Positions 23,201 to 30,725 of a stretch of 32,333 bases of DNA are shown piece by piece. The stretch is from NCBI RefSeq assembly GCF_918697925.1, contig NZ_CAKKMF010000062.1, positions 1-32,333 of the forward strand, read 5' to 3'. Origin of the DNA: Arthrobacter sp. Bi26. GTDB lineage: Bacteria; Actinomycetota; Actinomycetes; Actinomycetales; Micrococcaceae. The notes beneath the pieces are model-generated. The model was not told where the DNA came from. It did not search any database and worked only from the letters and a program-made list of their open reading frames with translations. Within the stretch, counting starts at the first letter, position 1; each line of letters opens with the position of its first letter. A program made the position numbers and the translations under genes.

Positions 23201-24727
23201 CTAAACGGCGGGGGTGGTTGACGTGACCGGAAGGCCGGTTGCGTCAGGTGAATCTGCGGTCTGTTCGCTGGGGGCGGGGACATCCAGGAACTTGCGGTGG
23301 AACCGCGGTCCGAGGACGGCGTAGGCGGCGGCGCTGGCCAGTCCCCCGGCGAGCCAGGACAGGTCCCATCCGCCCAGCGCGACGGCGATGGGCCCCTGCA
23401 TGGCCGGCACCAGCCCGTACATGAACAGCCAGGTGGCGAAGATGCCGATGAGCAGGGAGGCGATGCCGGCCGGGTTCACGCCGGGCAGCCGCTTGGTGCC
23501 GACGGCGTCGAAGAGCCTGTCTGGGTTGCCGGGCCAGCGTTTCTCGATCCAGAAGTAGTGGACCAGCATGACCCCGCCCCAGGCAGCCACCCAGGCGACC
23601 AGCCCAATCAGCCAGGCGTCCAGTACCGTGGCGAAGTCTTCCTGGAAGATGAAGAAGATCACGACTGCCAGGGAGAAGACGCCGACGAACAGGTTCAACT
23701 TGCGCCTGCTGATGGAGATGTCCAGTGCCTGTGTGGCGACGGAAAAGGTGTAGATGTTCAAGATGTTGGTCGCGATCGGGCCGTGCAGCACCATGAGCAG
23801 CACGGGCAGAGCCAGCGCGCCGAAGTTCAGGACGATGAGTTTGCCGGGGTCTATTTCCCCTGTGTTGGTGGCCAGGCTGGCCCCCAGGATGCCCAGCCAG
23901 ACGACGGGAATGAACTGGCCCAGCACCGACGCGAGGTAGACCTTGCGCTTGGGCACCGTGGTGCTGACGAAGCGGGAGTAGTCCGCGGCATAGGTGAACC
24001 AGGTGATGCCCCAGCCGATGCCGATGGCCGTCATGACCGCACTCATCGCGGCGATGCGTTCCGAGCCTTCCAGGATGTGGCCTGCAGGGCCGGCGTAGGT
24101 CCAGTTGATCTTCATGCCGAACCAGGCCACGGCGGACATCACGGTCAGGATGATGATGGTCGGCGGGACGGTCCATTTCTCGAACGCCGCGATCGCCTTG
24201 TAGCCGAACCAGGCAATGGTTACCTGCGCCGCCATGATGAACGTGGCGATGCCGATCTTCCATGCATAGTTGTGGGCCTCCGGGTCAACCCATCCCAGGG
24301 TTCCGAACAGCGCCATGACCAGATCCAGGATGATCCACGTGTTGACGGCACACCAGCCGATCACCAGAAGGGCCTGAATGGACGCCGGCAGGTAGTTTCC
24401 GCGCCGTCCGAAGGCGGCGCGGGCCAGCACCATGCCGGTGGCTCCCGTTTTTTGGCCCAGCAGGACAAAGCACCCGAAGAGCAGCATTCCGATCAGGTTT
24501 CCAAGGACGAGGACGGTGACCGTGTCCGCGAACCCCAGGCCGAGCTGGATGCCGAGCGCTCCGAGCACCCAGTTGATCGGGGCGAGGTTTGCTCCAGCCC
24601 AGATCCAGAACTGGCCGGACACTTTGCGGGTCCGCTCTGATTCGGGGATGGGGTGTAGCCACGCTTCGTGGTCTTCACCGGCTACCGGCGCGGTGCCGGC
24701 TGGGGCCGCTGGGGTTTTTTGACGCAT
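23201..24727 (-). CDS. NCS1-family permease (nucleobase/hydantoin/allantoin type)
   Basis: A 508-aa secondary transporter with about twelve membrane segments. The N-terminal soluble region ends in HPIPESERTRKVSGQFWIWAGANLAPINWVLGAL, the NCS1 start used by CodB, PucI and the hydantoin carrier Mhp1. The segment GWGITWFTYAADYSRFV is the conserved central region. The tail is polar. Family members take up purines, pyrimidines, allantoin, hydantoins or thiamine with sodium or protons. GGAGG six bases before the ATG supports the start. It is the first gene of a two-gene unit with the NodB-fold enzyme and is divergent from a PucR regulator. Confidence 0.92.
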   Translation of the reverse strand: MRQKTPAAPAGTAPVAGEDHEAWLHPIPESERTRKVSGQFWIWAGANLAPINWVLGALGIQLGLGFADTVTVLVLGNLIGMLLFGCFVLLGQKTGATGMVLARAAFGRRGNYLPASIQALLVIGWCAVNTWIILDLVMALFGTLGWVDPEAHNYAWKIGIATFIMAAQVTIAWFGYKAIAAFEKWTVPPTIIILTVMSAVAWFGMKINWTYAGPAGHILEGSERIAAMSAVMTAIGIGWGITWFTYAADYSRFVSTTVPKRKVYLASVLGQFIPVVWLGILGASLATNTGEIDPGKLIVLNFGALALPVLLMVLHGPIATNILNIYTFSVATQALDISISRRKLNLFVGVFSLAVVIFFIFQEDFATVLDAWLIGLVAWVAAWGGVMLVHYFWIEKRWPGNPDRLFDAVGTKRLPGVNPAGIASLLIGIFATWLFMYGLVPAMQGPIAVALGGWDLSWLAGGLASAAAYAVLGPRFHRKFLDVPAPSEQTADSPDATGLPVTSTTPAV

Positions 24728-24778
24728 TGGGAGCCTCCGGGGGTGTGTGGGATTCCTTCAAGATTATGTGTCGCAGGC

Positions 24779-24801
24779 CACATTCGACCATATACAATGT
24801 G
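24779..24801. promoter_or_regulatory. Candidate operator in the permease/PucR gap
   Basis: CACATT-N11-AATGTG (24779-24801) lies in the 108-bp divergent gap, about 35-57 bp ahead of the PucR start. TGTGTC also occurs twice nearby (24767 and 24799 regions). TATACAAT overlaps the right arm and could be a -10. Confidence 0.4.
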
Positions 24802-24835
24802 TCCAAATAAACGTAGATCAACGCGACGGAGTGTC

Positions 24836-26380
24836 ATGTCCATTCGTCTTGAAGACGCCCTGAACCATCCGACGCTGGCGGCCGCCGATCCCATCATCCG
24901 GGCAGCGGCAGGGGCTGCCGCCAGGACCCAGCTGCGGTGGATCCACTCCAGTGAAATCATCGACATCGCGCCCTTGCTGGCCGGCGGGGAGCTTCTGCTG
25001 ACAGGCGGGGAAGCTCTCGCCCTCGCCTCTGAGGAGCGGCAGGTCAATTACGTTCGCCAGCTGGCAGAGCGGGGTGTGGCGGCCGTAGCCATCGAGACCG
25101 GGGCGGCCCTTCCGTCGCTGCCGTCCTCGATGGTGGCGGCCGCCGAAGCAGCCGGCCTTCCGCTGATCGAACTTCGCGGTGTGGTGCCGTTTGTCGGGGT
25201 CATGCAGGCCATCAATTCGATGCTGGTCAGCGACTCGGTGTCCCAGTTGCGGCGGGCAGACGAGGCCAGTCACGCGATGGCCGTCGAGCTGGCACACGGC
25301 GGCGGCCTGGACCGGATTCTCGCCGTGCTGGCCGGTATCACCCATGCCGAGGTGACCCTGACGTCCGTCTCAGGTGCGACCCTGGCCAGCGCAACCCCGG
25401 GACAGCCGGAGGCCGCCGACGCCGACGCCTCCGCCCTGGGGCCGCAGGAGCAGGCACGCCTGATCCACATCGACGTTCCGATCCGCGGCATTCTCGCTGC
25501 GCAGCTGTTGCTCCGGATCCCGCCGGGCGAGGACGAGAACCTGGCCCGTACAGCCGGGAACCGCTCAGTGGACATCCTGGCCCTGGCACTGTTGCAGCGG
25601 ATGTCTCCCGGGCTCAAGGAAGTCGCCGGGGCGGCCCTGCTTCGCGCGATAGATTCCGGCAGCCAGGCCTGGCGGCTCCAGCAGCTGGCTTCCGCGGCGG
25701 GGATTCCGCCGGCTGCCGCGCTCCTGGCCATCGTGATCCGGTCCGACATGCTCCAACAGCTCCGGGCTCCCGTGGAGCGTCTTCTGACCCGCGGGGCGCA
25801 GCCGAGCGCCACCTATGTCGACAACGCCGAGCTCCTGGCGGTGGCCGTCCTCCCGGGCGATAATCCGCGCGAAAGCCGGCACGCACTCCTGGCCGGCCTG
25901 CGTGGGCTGCCCGCACTGGCCGACACGCTCGTTGCCGTTGGCCCGATGTCCGCCGGGATATCGGAAGCTCCCTGGTCCCTGTCGGAAGCCAGGCTCACGC
26001 TGGAGTTGGCGGACACGCTGGGACAGTCACCGGCGGGGGCAGCAGGCCCGCACTGTCCCGTGATCGATTCCGAGGCCTTCGCCGTCGAACGCCTCGCGGT
26101 GGGAAGCCTGGACACCGAGCAACGGCGGAACTTCGTGCGCCGGCAACTTGGCGCACTCCTGGACCATGATGCCCAACGCAATTCGCGACTGCTCGATACC
26201 CTGGCCACCTGGCTGGATTCCGGATGCAACACCGCCCAGGCGGCCAGGGAACTGCACGTGGAACGGCAGTCGATGCATCAGCGGCTGCAGCGGATCTTCG
26301 AGCTGTGCGGCGGCGACCCCCGGCGAACGGGCCGGCTCGCGGCGCTGCATTTGGCCACGCGGCTGGCCCGGCTGAACTGA
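24836..26380 (+). CDS. PucR-family transcriptional regulator
   Basis: A 514-aa regulator. I took the ATG at 24836 (GGAG at 24828-24831); the longer frame to 24668 overlaps the divergent permease. The first 125 residues form the PucR N-terminal domain (ALNHPTLAAADPIIRAAAG, LLAGGELLLTGGEAL, AAAEAAGLPLIELRG). A central GGDEF-like region follows, and the C-terminal helix-turn-helix (NTAQAARELHVERQSMHQRLQRIFELCGG) ends the protein. PucR proteins control purine and allantoin breakdown in Bacillus and others, usually by activating a nearby transporter or enzyme. This copy is divergent from the NCS1 permease/NodB pair and probably controls it. Confidence 0.92.
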   Translation: MSIRLEDALNHPTLAAADPIIRAAAGAAARTQLRWIHSSEIIDIAPLLAGGELLLTGGEALALASEERQVNYVRQLAERGVAAVAIETGAALPSLPSSMVAAAEAAGLPLIELRGVVPFVGVMQAINSMLVSDSVSQLRRADEASHAMAVELAHGGGLDRILAVLAGITHAEVTLTSVSGATLASATPGQPEAADADASALGPQEQARLIHIDVPIRGILAAQLLLRIPPGEDENLARTAGNRSVDILALALLQRMSPGLKEVAGAALLRAIDSGSQAWRLQQLASAAGIPPAAALLAIVIRSDMLQQLRAPVERLLTRGAQPSATYVDNAELLAVAVLPGDNPRESRHALLAGLRGLPALADTLVAVGPMSAGISEAPWSLSEARLTLELADTLGQSPAGAAGPHCPVIDSEAFAVERLAVGSLDTEQRRNFVRRQLGALLDHDAQRNSRLLDTLATWLDSGCNTAQAARELHVERQSMHQRLQRIFELCGGDPRRTGRLAALHLATRLARLN

Positions 26381-26410
26381 GGCGGGTGGGCTGCGCTTGC
26401 CGGCCCGGCG

Positions 26411-27235
26411 TCAGTCGCTGCTGCGGGACGCGCGGCCGCCCAGCCGCCTGGTGATTTTGTCGGCCGCAGCCGCGCACGCTTCGCCCAGTCCCTGCAGCCG
26501 TTCGCGGGAGACGCGGAACCGGGGCGCCGAGATCAGGACAGCCGCCACGACGTCGCCGCGGTGGTCATAGACGGGAGCAGCCACGCCCACTTCGTCGATG
26601 GAGGATTCGCCATAGTTGATGGCCCAGCCCCGGGCCGCCACATCCTTGAGCTTCATCTCGTAGCCGTCCAGGCCTGCGTCATCGAGTCCCGGGTAGCTGA
26701 TCGCTCCGCTGCGCAGGAGCGTACGGACACGTTCGGCGGCCTCGGCAGACAGGAAGACCTGCACGGAGGCGCTCATGGCATCCGTGTACCGGGCGCCCAG
26801 CGGGGTGGCGTGCTTGATCTGGTGGTGGCTGGCGATCTGCTCCACGCACATTGATTCGGCGCCGTTCCACACCATGAGGGCGCCGGTTTCGCCGGTCTGT
26901 TCGGTGAGTTCACGCAGGACCGGGTAGGCCACACGCCGTTCTTCCAGTTCGGCCAGCAACGGTCCGGCGACGGCGATCAGTCCCAGCCCCAGCCGGAAGC
27001 GGCGGGTTTCCGGGTCCCGTTCCACCAGGTGTTCCTGTTCGAAGGTGGCCAGGATCCGGGAAACGGTGCTCTTGTGCAGGCCCACCCGGTTGGCGATCTC
27101 GGTGACGCCGAGCAGCGGTTCGTCCGGCGTGAACGTTCGCAGTACGGCGATGGCGTTGACGATGACGGAGGTGCCCTTGGTGTCGCCGTTTCCGGTAGTC
27201 TCGGGAGATTCTGCTGGGGTCATGGTGTCTACCAT
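26411..27235 (-). CDS. IclR-family transcriptional regulator
   Basis: A 274-aa regulator. Residues about 25-90 form the winged helix (NAIAVLRTFTPDEPLLGVTEIANRVGLHKSTVSRILATFEQEHLVERD), and the C-terminal part is the IclR effector domain (MVWNGAESMCVEQIAS, GARYTDAMSASVQVFLS, INYGESSIDEVGVAAPVYDHRGDVVAAVLIS). Start ATGs at 27238, 27235 and 27223 are possible; I took 27235, but none has a strong ribosome site. Upstream by about 20 bases is a strong terminator-like hairpin that ends the creatinase message. IclR regulators in such positions usually control the adjacent catabolic genes; here that would be the MHS transporter and creatinase. Confidence 0.92.
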   Translation of the reverse strand: MVDTMTPAESPETTGNGDTKGTSVIVNAIAVLRTFTPDEPLLGVTEIANRVGLHKSTVSRILATFEQEHLVERDPETRRFRLGLGLIAVAGPLLAELEERRVAYPVLRELTEQTGETGALMVWNGAESMCVEQIASHHQIKHATPLGARYTDAMSASVQVFLSAEAAERVRTLLRSGAISYPGLDDAGLDGYEMKLKDVAARGWAINYGESSIDEVGVAAPVYDHRGDVVAAVLISAPRFRVSRERLQGLGEACAAAADKITRRLGGRASRSSD

Positions 27236-27255
27236 CATTCCGTATGAAGGCCGAA

Positions 27256-27286
27256 AAGCGGCGCCACGGTGGACGTGGCGCCGCTT
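27256..27286 (-). terminator. Intrinsic terminator between creatinase and IclR genes
   Basis: AAGCGGCGCCACG (27256-27268) pairs perfectly over 13 bp with CGTGGCGCCGCTT (27274-27286), loop 5. Reading the minus strand the stem is followed by TTTTCGG, giving an intrinsic terminator. It ends the creatinase transcript about 30 bases after its stop and lies only about 20 bases before the IclR start. Confidence 0.8.
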
Positions 27287-27317
27287 CTCTGTCCGTCCCT
27301 TGTTGGGGGTGTGGGGG

Positions 27318-28574
27318 TCAGGCGCCCACGATGTTGTATTCGGGGCCGAAGGGGAACTTCGTGATGTTCTCGGCTCCGTCTTCACCGACCACCAGGATGT
27401 CGTGCTCACGGTAGCCGCCGGCGCCGGGCTGTCCGTCCAGGACCGTGATCATGGGTTCCATGGAGACCACCATGCCCGGTTCCAGCACGGTGTCGATATC
27501 CTCGCGGAGTTCCAGTCCGGCTTCGCGGCCGTAGTAGTGGCTCAGGACGCCGAACGAGTGTCCGTAGCCGAACGTCCGGTTGGCAAGCAGTCCGTGACCC
27601 ACGTAGATCTCGTTCAGCTCGGCGGCGATGTCCTTGCAGACAGCTCCCGGCTTGATGAGCTCGAGGCCGCGCTTGTGGACCTCTACGTTGATGTTCCACA
27701 GTTCCAGGGAGCGGGCGTCGGGTTCGCCGTAGAACAGGGTGCGCTCCAGTGCGGTGTAGTAGCCGGAGGTCATGGGGAAGCAGTTCAGGGACAGGATGTC
27801 GTGTTCTTGGATCTTGCGCGTGGTGGCCCAGTTGTGGGCGCCGTCGGTGTTGATGCCGGACTGGAACCACACCCAGGTGTCACGGATTTCCGAATCCGGG
27901 AAGGTCCGGGCGATTTCGTGAACCATGGCTTCGGTGCCGATCAGGGCGACCTCGTATTCGGTGATGCCGGCGGTGATGGCGTTGCGGATGGCTTCGCCGC
28001 CGAGGTCGCCGATGCGGGCTCCGTGCTTGATCACCTCGATCTCTTCGGCCGATTTGATCATCCGCTGGCGCATCGCGGCCTGGGCCACGTCCACCAGGGC
28101 GGCCCCGGCAAACGCCGCCTGGATCTTGTTCCGGTTGTCCAGCGGGAGCGAATCGTCTTCGACGCCGAGCCGGCGGGGGTTAATGCCGCGGGTGCGCAGC
28201 GCCTCCTGGATGGCGAAGATGTAGTTGTCCCGGCGCCAGTCTGTGTACACCACGTTGTCGCCGTAGCTGCGCCGCCACGGCATGCCGGCGTCGATGTTGG
28301 CCGTGACAGTCACGGTGTCGTCCTTGGTGACCACCATGGCGTAGGACCGGCCGAAGTAGGTGAAGAGGAAGTCAGAGTAGTACTTGATGGAGTGGTAGCT
28401 GGTCAGGACGACGGCGTCCAGGTCCTTCTCGGCCATGATGCGGCGCAGTCCGCCGAGCCGGCGCTCAAATTCGGCGTTGGAAAAGGTCAGCTTTTCCTTC
28501 TGCCCGTTGTGCAGGACTTTCAGTCGCTCCAGTTCGGCGATGGATGAAGCGTTGTTGGAGGTTGTGATGGTCAT
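27318..28574 (-). CDS. Creatinase (creatine amidinohydrolase)
   Basis: A 418-aa enzyme of the pita-bread (M24) fold that hydrolyses creatine to sarcosine and urea. It resembles Pseudomonas putida creatinase along its whole length. Equivalents of the known active-site residues are kept: F74 and R76 (FGRSYA), the general acid-base H247 (GINTDGAHN), E277 (TALERTL), H339 (GYGHSFG), R350 (YYGREAGLELRED), E373 (SMEPM) and H391 (GGYREHD). Metal ligands of aminopeptidases of the fold are not expected here. It is 60 bases downstream of an MHS transporter on the same strand, with IclR further down. No creatininase or sarcosine oxidase is in the window. Confidence in the function is high for this fold. 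Confidence 0.93.
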   Translation of the reverse strand: MTITTSNNASSIAELERLKVLHNGQKEKLTFSNAEFERRLGGLRRIMAEKDLDAVVLTSYHSIKYYSDFLFTYFGRSYAMVVTKDDTVTVTANIDAGMPWRRSYGDNVVYTDWRRDNYIFAIQEALRTRGINPRRLGVEDDSLPLDNRNKIQAAFAGAALVDVAQAAMRQRMIKSAEEIEVIKHGARIGDLGGEAIRNAITAGITEYEVALIGTEAMVHEIARTFPDSEIRDTWVWFQSGINTDGAHNWATTRKIQEHDILSLNCFPMTSGYYTALERTLFYGEPDARSLELWNINVEVHKRGLELIKPGAVCKDIAAELNEIYVGHGLLANRTFGYGHSFGVLSHYYGREAGLELREDIDTVLEPGMVVSMEPMITVLDGQPGAGGYREHDILVVGEDGAENITKFPFGPEYNIVGA

Positions 28575-28634
28575 GGTGGTGGTGCCTTTCTGCGGTGCTG
28601 TTCTTTGGAGGGGAAAAATTGGGGCGTCGGCCGG

Positions 28635-30044
28635 CTAGTCGTGGCGCAGCGGTTCCTTGCTGGTTTCACGGGAGAGCACGACGGCGATCAGGGAGATGGC
28701 CGCGGCGCCGGACAGATACCAGGCCGGCGCCAGGTCATTGGCTGTCGCGGCGATCAGGAGCGTCGCCATGAACGGCGCAGTGCCGCCGAACAGCGCGTTG
28801 GAGAGGTTGAAGCTGACGGCGAAGCCGCTGTAGCGGACACGGGTGGGGAACATTTCCGCCAGGAAGCTCGGAAGCGTGCCGTCATTGAGCGTGAGCATGC
28901 CGCCCAGCAGGATCTGCACCAGGACGATCACCAGGAAGTTCCCAGTGCCCAGCAAGGCGAAGGCTGGCACGGTCAGCAGGATGAAGCTCAGGGATGCGGC
29001 GATGAGTACCTTTTTCCGGCCGTAGCGGTCCGAGAGCATTCCGGTCAGGAAGATAAACCCGATGTACGTCACCAGGGCGATGGTGGTGGCCAGGAAGGAT
29101 TCGGCCGCGCCGAGACCGAGTTCCGAAGACAGGTACGTGGGCATGTAGCTCAGGATCACGTAGAACCCGACGGCGTTGAGCAGCACGGCTCCGACGGCTT
29201 TCAGCAGCAACCGCCAGTGGTTCCGGAAGAGGCTGGATACCGGGGCCTTGATGGCCTGGTCCTCCTCTGCCAGTTCGCGGAACACCGGTGTGTCTTCCAG
29301 CTTGGTGCGGATGTAGCGTCCGATCAGGCCCATCGGGGCGGCGAGCAGGAACGGCAGTCGCCACCCCCAGCTCTGCATCGCTTCGGCGCTGAGCAGGATG
29401 GTCAGCAGGCCCGCGAGCAGGGAGCCGAGCAGCAGGCCCGCGGCCGTGCTGGCCGGAACCACCGCAGCGTAGAGGCCGCGTTTGTTGGCCGGGGCGTACT
29501 CCACCAGGAAGGCGGACGCGCCGGCGTATTCACCCGAGGCGGAGAAGCCCTGGACGACGCGGACCACCAGGAGAAGGATCGGGGCCCAGATGCCGATGGC
29601 GTTATACCCCGGGATGAGGGCGATGCAGAAGGTCGCTCCGGACATGATCAGGATTGACAGGGAAAGCGCGGTCCGGCGCCCCACCCGATCACCAATGTGG
29701 CCCCAGACGAAGCCGCCGAGTGGCCGCACCAGGAACGAGATGGCGAACAGGGCGAAAGTCAGCAGAAGCGCGGTCTGGGGATTGGACTCGGGGAAGAAGA
29801 CCGCGGCGATTGTTGCGGCCAGGTAGCCGTAGACGGCGTAGTCGAACCATTCGACGAAGTTCCCGATGAAACTTGCGGCGACCACCCGCCGTCGGGTCTC
29901 CCTGCTGACCACGGGATCTTGCCCGCCCGGGCCCACACGGCCGCTCAACGTGGCCTGTCCGGAGGAAGTACTGCCATGCCCGCTATTCGACTCCGGGCCG
30001 ATCGGCCCCGCAAGTGGGGCCGGGGAGGAAGTTTCGTTACTCAT
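28635..30044 (-). CDS. MHS-family MFS transporter, probable creatine or related amine uptake
   Basis: A 469-aa membrane carrier of the metabolite:H+ symporter (ProP/ShiA) family, 12 predicted segments. The N-terminal tail is long, Ser/Gly-rich and polar. Landmarks are ASFIGNFVEWFDYAVYGYLA, GFVWGHIGDRVGRRTALSLSI (motif A), EYAPANKRGLYAAVVPAS and SDRYGRKKVL. MHS members carry betaine, proline, shikimate, dicarboxylates and other polar metabolites. As the first gene of the unit with creatinase, uptake of creatine or a similar zwitterion is the simplest reading, but it is inference. The start ATG at 30044 has only a weak GGTGGA site. A good promoter and a symmetric operator lie just upstream. Confidence 0.9.
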   Translation of the reverse strand: MSNETSSPAPLAGPIGPESNSGHGSTSSGQATLSGRVGPGGQDPVVSRETRRRVVAASFIGNFVEWFDYAVYGYLAATIAAVFFPESNPQTALLLTFALFAISFLVRPLGGFVWGHIGDRVGRRTALSLSILIMSGATFCIALIPGYNAIGIWAPILLLVVRVVQGFSASGEYAGASAFLVEYAPANKRGLYAAVVPASTAAGLLLGSLLAGLLTILLSAEAMQSWGWRLPFLLAAPMGLIGRYIRTKLEDTPVFRELAEEDQAIKAPVSSLFRNHWRLLLKAVGAVLLNAVGFYVILSYMPTYLSSELGLGAAESFLATTIALVTYIGFIFLTGMLSDRYGRKKVLIAASLSFILLTVPAFALLGTGNFLVIVLVQILLGGMLTLNDGTLPSFLAEMFPTRVRYSGFAVSFNLSNALFGGTAPFMATLLIAATANDLAPAWYLSGAAAISLIAVVLSRETSKEPLRHD

Positions 30045-30066
30045 GTGTCCACCAAAGTGTTTTGGG

Positions 30067-30092
30067 GTTGCAATCAGTGCAACGCTGTTGCA
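30067..30092. promoter_or_regulatory. Triple GTTGCA half-site operator at the MHS-creatinase promoter
   Basis: Half-sites GTTGCA (30067-30072), TGCAAC (30078-30083) and GTTGCA (30087-30092) alternate, giving two perfect inverted repeats that share the middle site (spacers 5 and 3). They cover the expected start of transcription and lie 23-48 bp ahead of the ATG. Further GTTGCA words are at 30210 and 30230. IclR is the nearest candidate binder. Confidence 0.6.
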
Positions 30093-30094
30093 CC

Positions 30095-30123
30095 AGATTA
30101 GGCGTGACCTGTGACACAGTCAA
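30095..30123 (-). promoter_or_regulatory. Promoter of the MHS-creatinase unit
   Basis: On the minus strand TTGACT (30123-30118) is followed after exactly 17 bases by TAATCT (30100-30095). This is one of the best sigma-70-like promoters in the window and predicts a start near 30088, inside the GTTGCA operator. Confidence 0.6.
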
Positions 30124-30367
30124 TGCTTTTTGTTTTCCGTCTTACAAATTACTCCGAGGAAACCGCGACAGAGGAGTTCAGCGGACACCTGCCAGGCCGC
30201 AGAACGATCGTTGCAGTCAACGAGACTGAGTTGCATTCATTACGCCGTGCGCGCGTCAGCTTGTGAAAAGCTTGAGCCAGGCAGCGGCGCGGTTCCCTCC
30301 GGGGCGGCGCGGTGGCACACTTGGGGGACTATCGAGTGACTGGGGGGATCCACGTCAGGAGATCGTT

Positions 30368-30424
30368 ATGGGCATTCTGGTACACGCGCGCACTTCGGAC
30401 CGCCGGTCGGCGGTAAAGCCATGA
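30368..30424 (+). CDS. Possible 18-aa leader ORF
   Basis: An ATG at 30368 follows AGGAG with a 7-base spacer, one of the better ribosome sites here. The peptide MGILVHARTSDRRSAVKP is basic. Its TGA (30422-30424) overlaps the ATG of the next small ORF (30421-30423), so it could translate-couple it. No homologue is known to me; it may be a leader rather than a functional protein. Confidence 0.35.
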   Translation: MGILVHARTSDRRSAVKP

Positions 30425-30534
30425 TGGCCGGGTGGGCCTATCTCATGGCGGGAATCATGACCGTCGACGCGCTCCTGCTTGGCTTGCTCCTGATGAACGT
30501 GAAGTGGCCGAAGCGCTGGAAGAAAAACGGCTGA
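30421..30534 (+). CDS. Possible 37-aa single-pass membrane protein
   Basis: The frame starts at ATG 30421 and stops at TGA 30532-30534. It codes one hydrophobic helix (about residues 4-27, GWAYLMAGIMTVDALLLGLL) followed by a cationic aromatic tail KWPKRWKKNG, the layout of small membrane proteins that regulate or accompany larger transporters. Its own ribosome site is weak, but the stop of the 18-aa ORF overlaps its start, so coupling would explain translation. It lies between two MHS transporters on the other strand. A second ATG at 30445 is an alternative start. No known family was recognised. Confidence 0.45.
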   Translation: MMAGWAYLMAGIMTVDALLLGLLLMNVKWPKRWKKNG

Positions 30535-30562
30535 GGCTTCGGGAACGGCCGCCCACGCAAAA

Positions 30563-30590
30563 CGCCCGGCTGGAAGACACCAGCCGGGCG
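30563..30590 (-). terminator. Intrinsic terminator of the second MHS transporter
   Basis: CGCCCGGCTGG (30563-30573) pairs perfectly with CCAGCCGGGCG (30580-30590), loop 6. On the minus strand it is followed by TTTTGCG, so it terminates the gene ending at 30726. It also lies 29 bases after the small plus-strand ORF and could serve it. Confidence 0.7.
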
Positions 30591-30725
30591 CGTGCGAGAT
30601 CTACTCTTGACTACCTAAACACCAGCGGTGTCACAATCACCCTGACATCCGCCAGTCGAGTCCACGTTCATTGACCGCGTTTCCCGGTGCGCGGGCCGGC
30701 GGCACAGACTCGGTGCAGTCGCAGC

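Noticed and set aside
23297..24640. 447-codon frame antisense to the NCS1 permease
   Set aside because: Composition is His/Asp/Gln-rich as expected for an antisense frame; the permease with twelve membrane segments and a good ribosome site is clearly real.
27045..28547. 500-codon frame antisense to creatinase and IclR
   Set aside because: It overlaps the strongest functional assignment in the window and shows no domain of its own.
30432..30674. 80-codon plus-strand frame after the small ORFs
   Set aside because: It runs through the terminator hairpin and has no recognisable domain or ribosome site; the hydrophobic 37-aa frame over the same bases is the better candidate.
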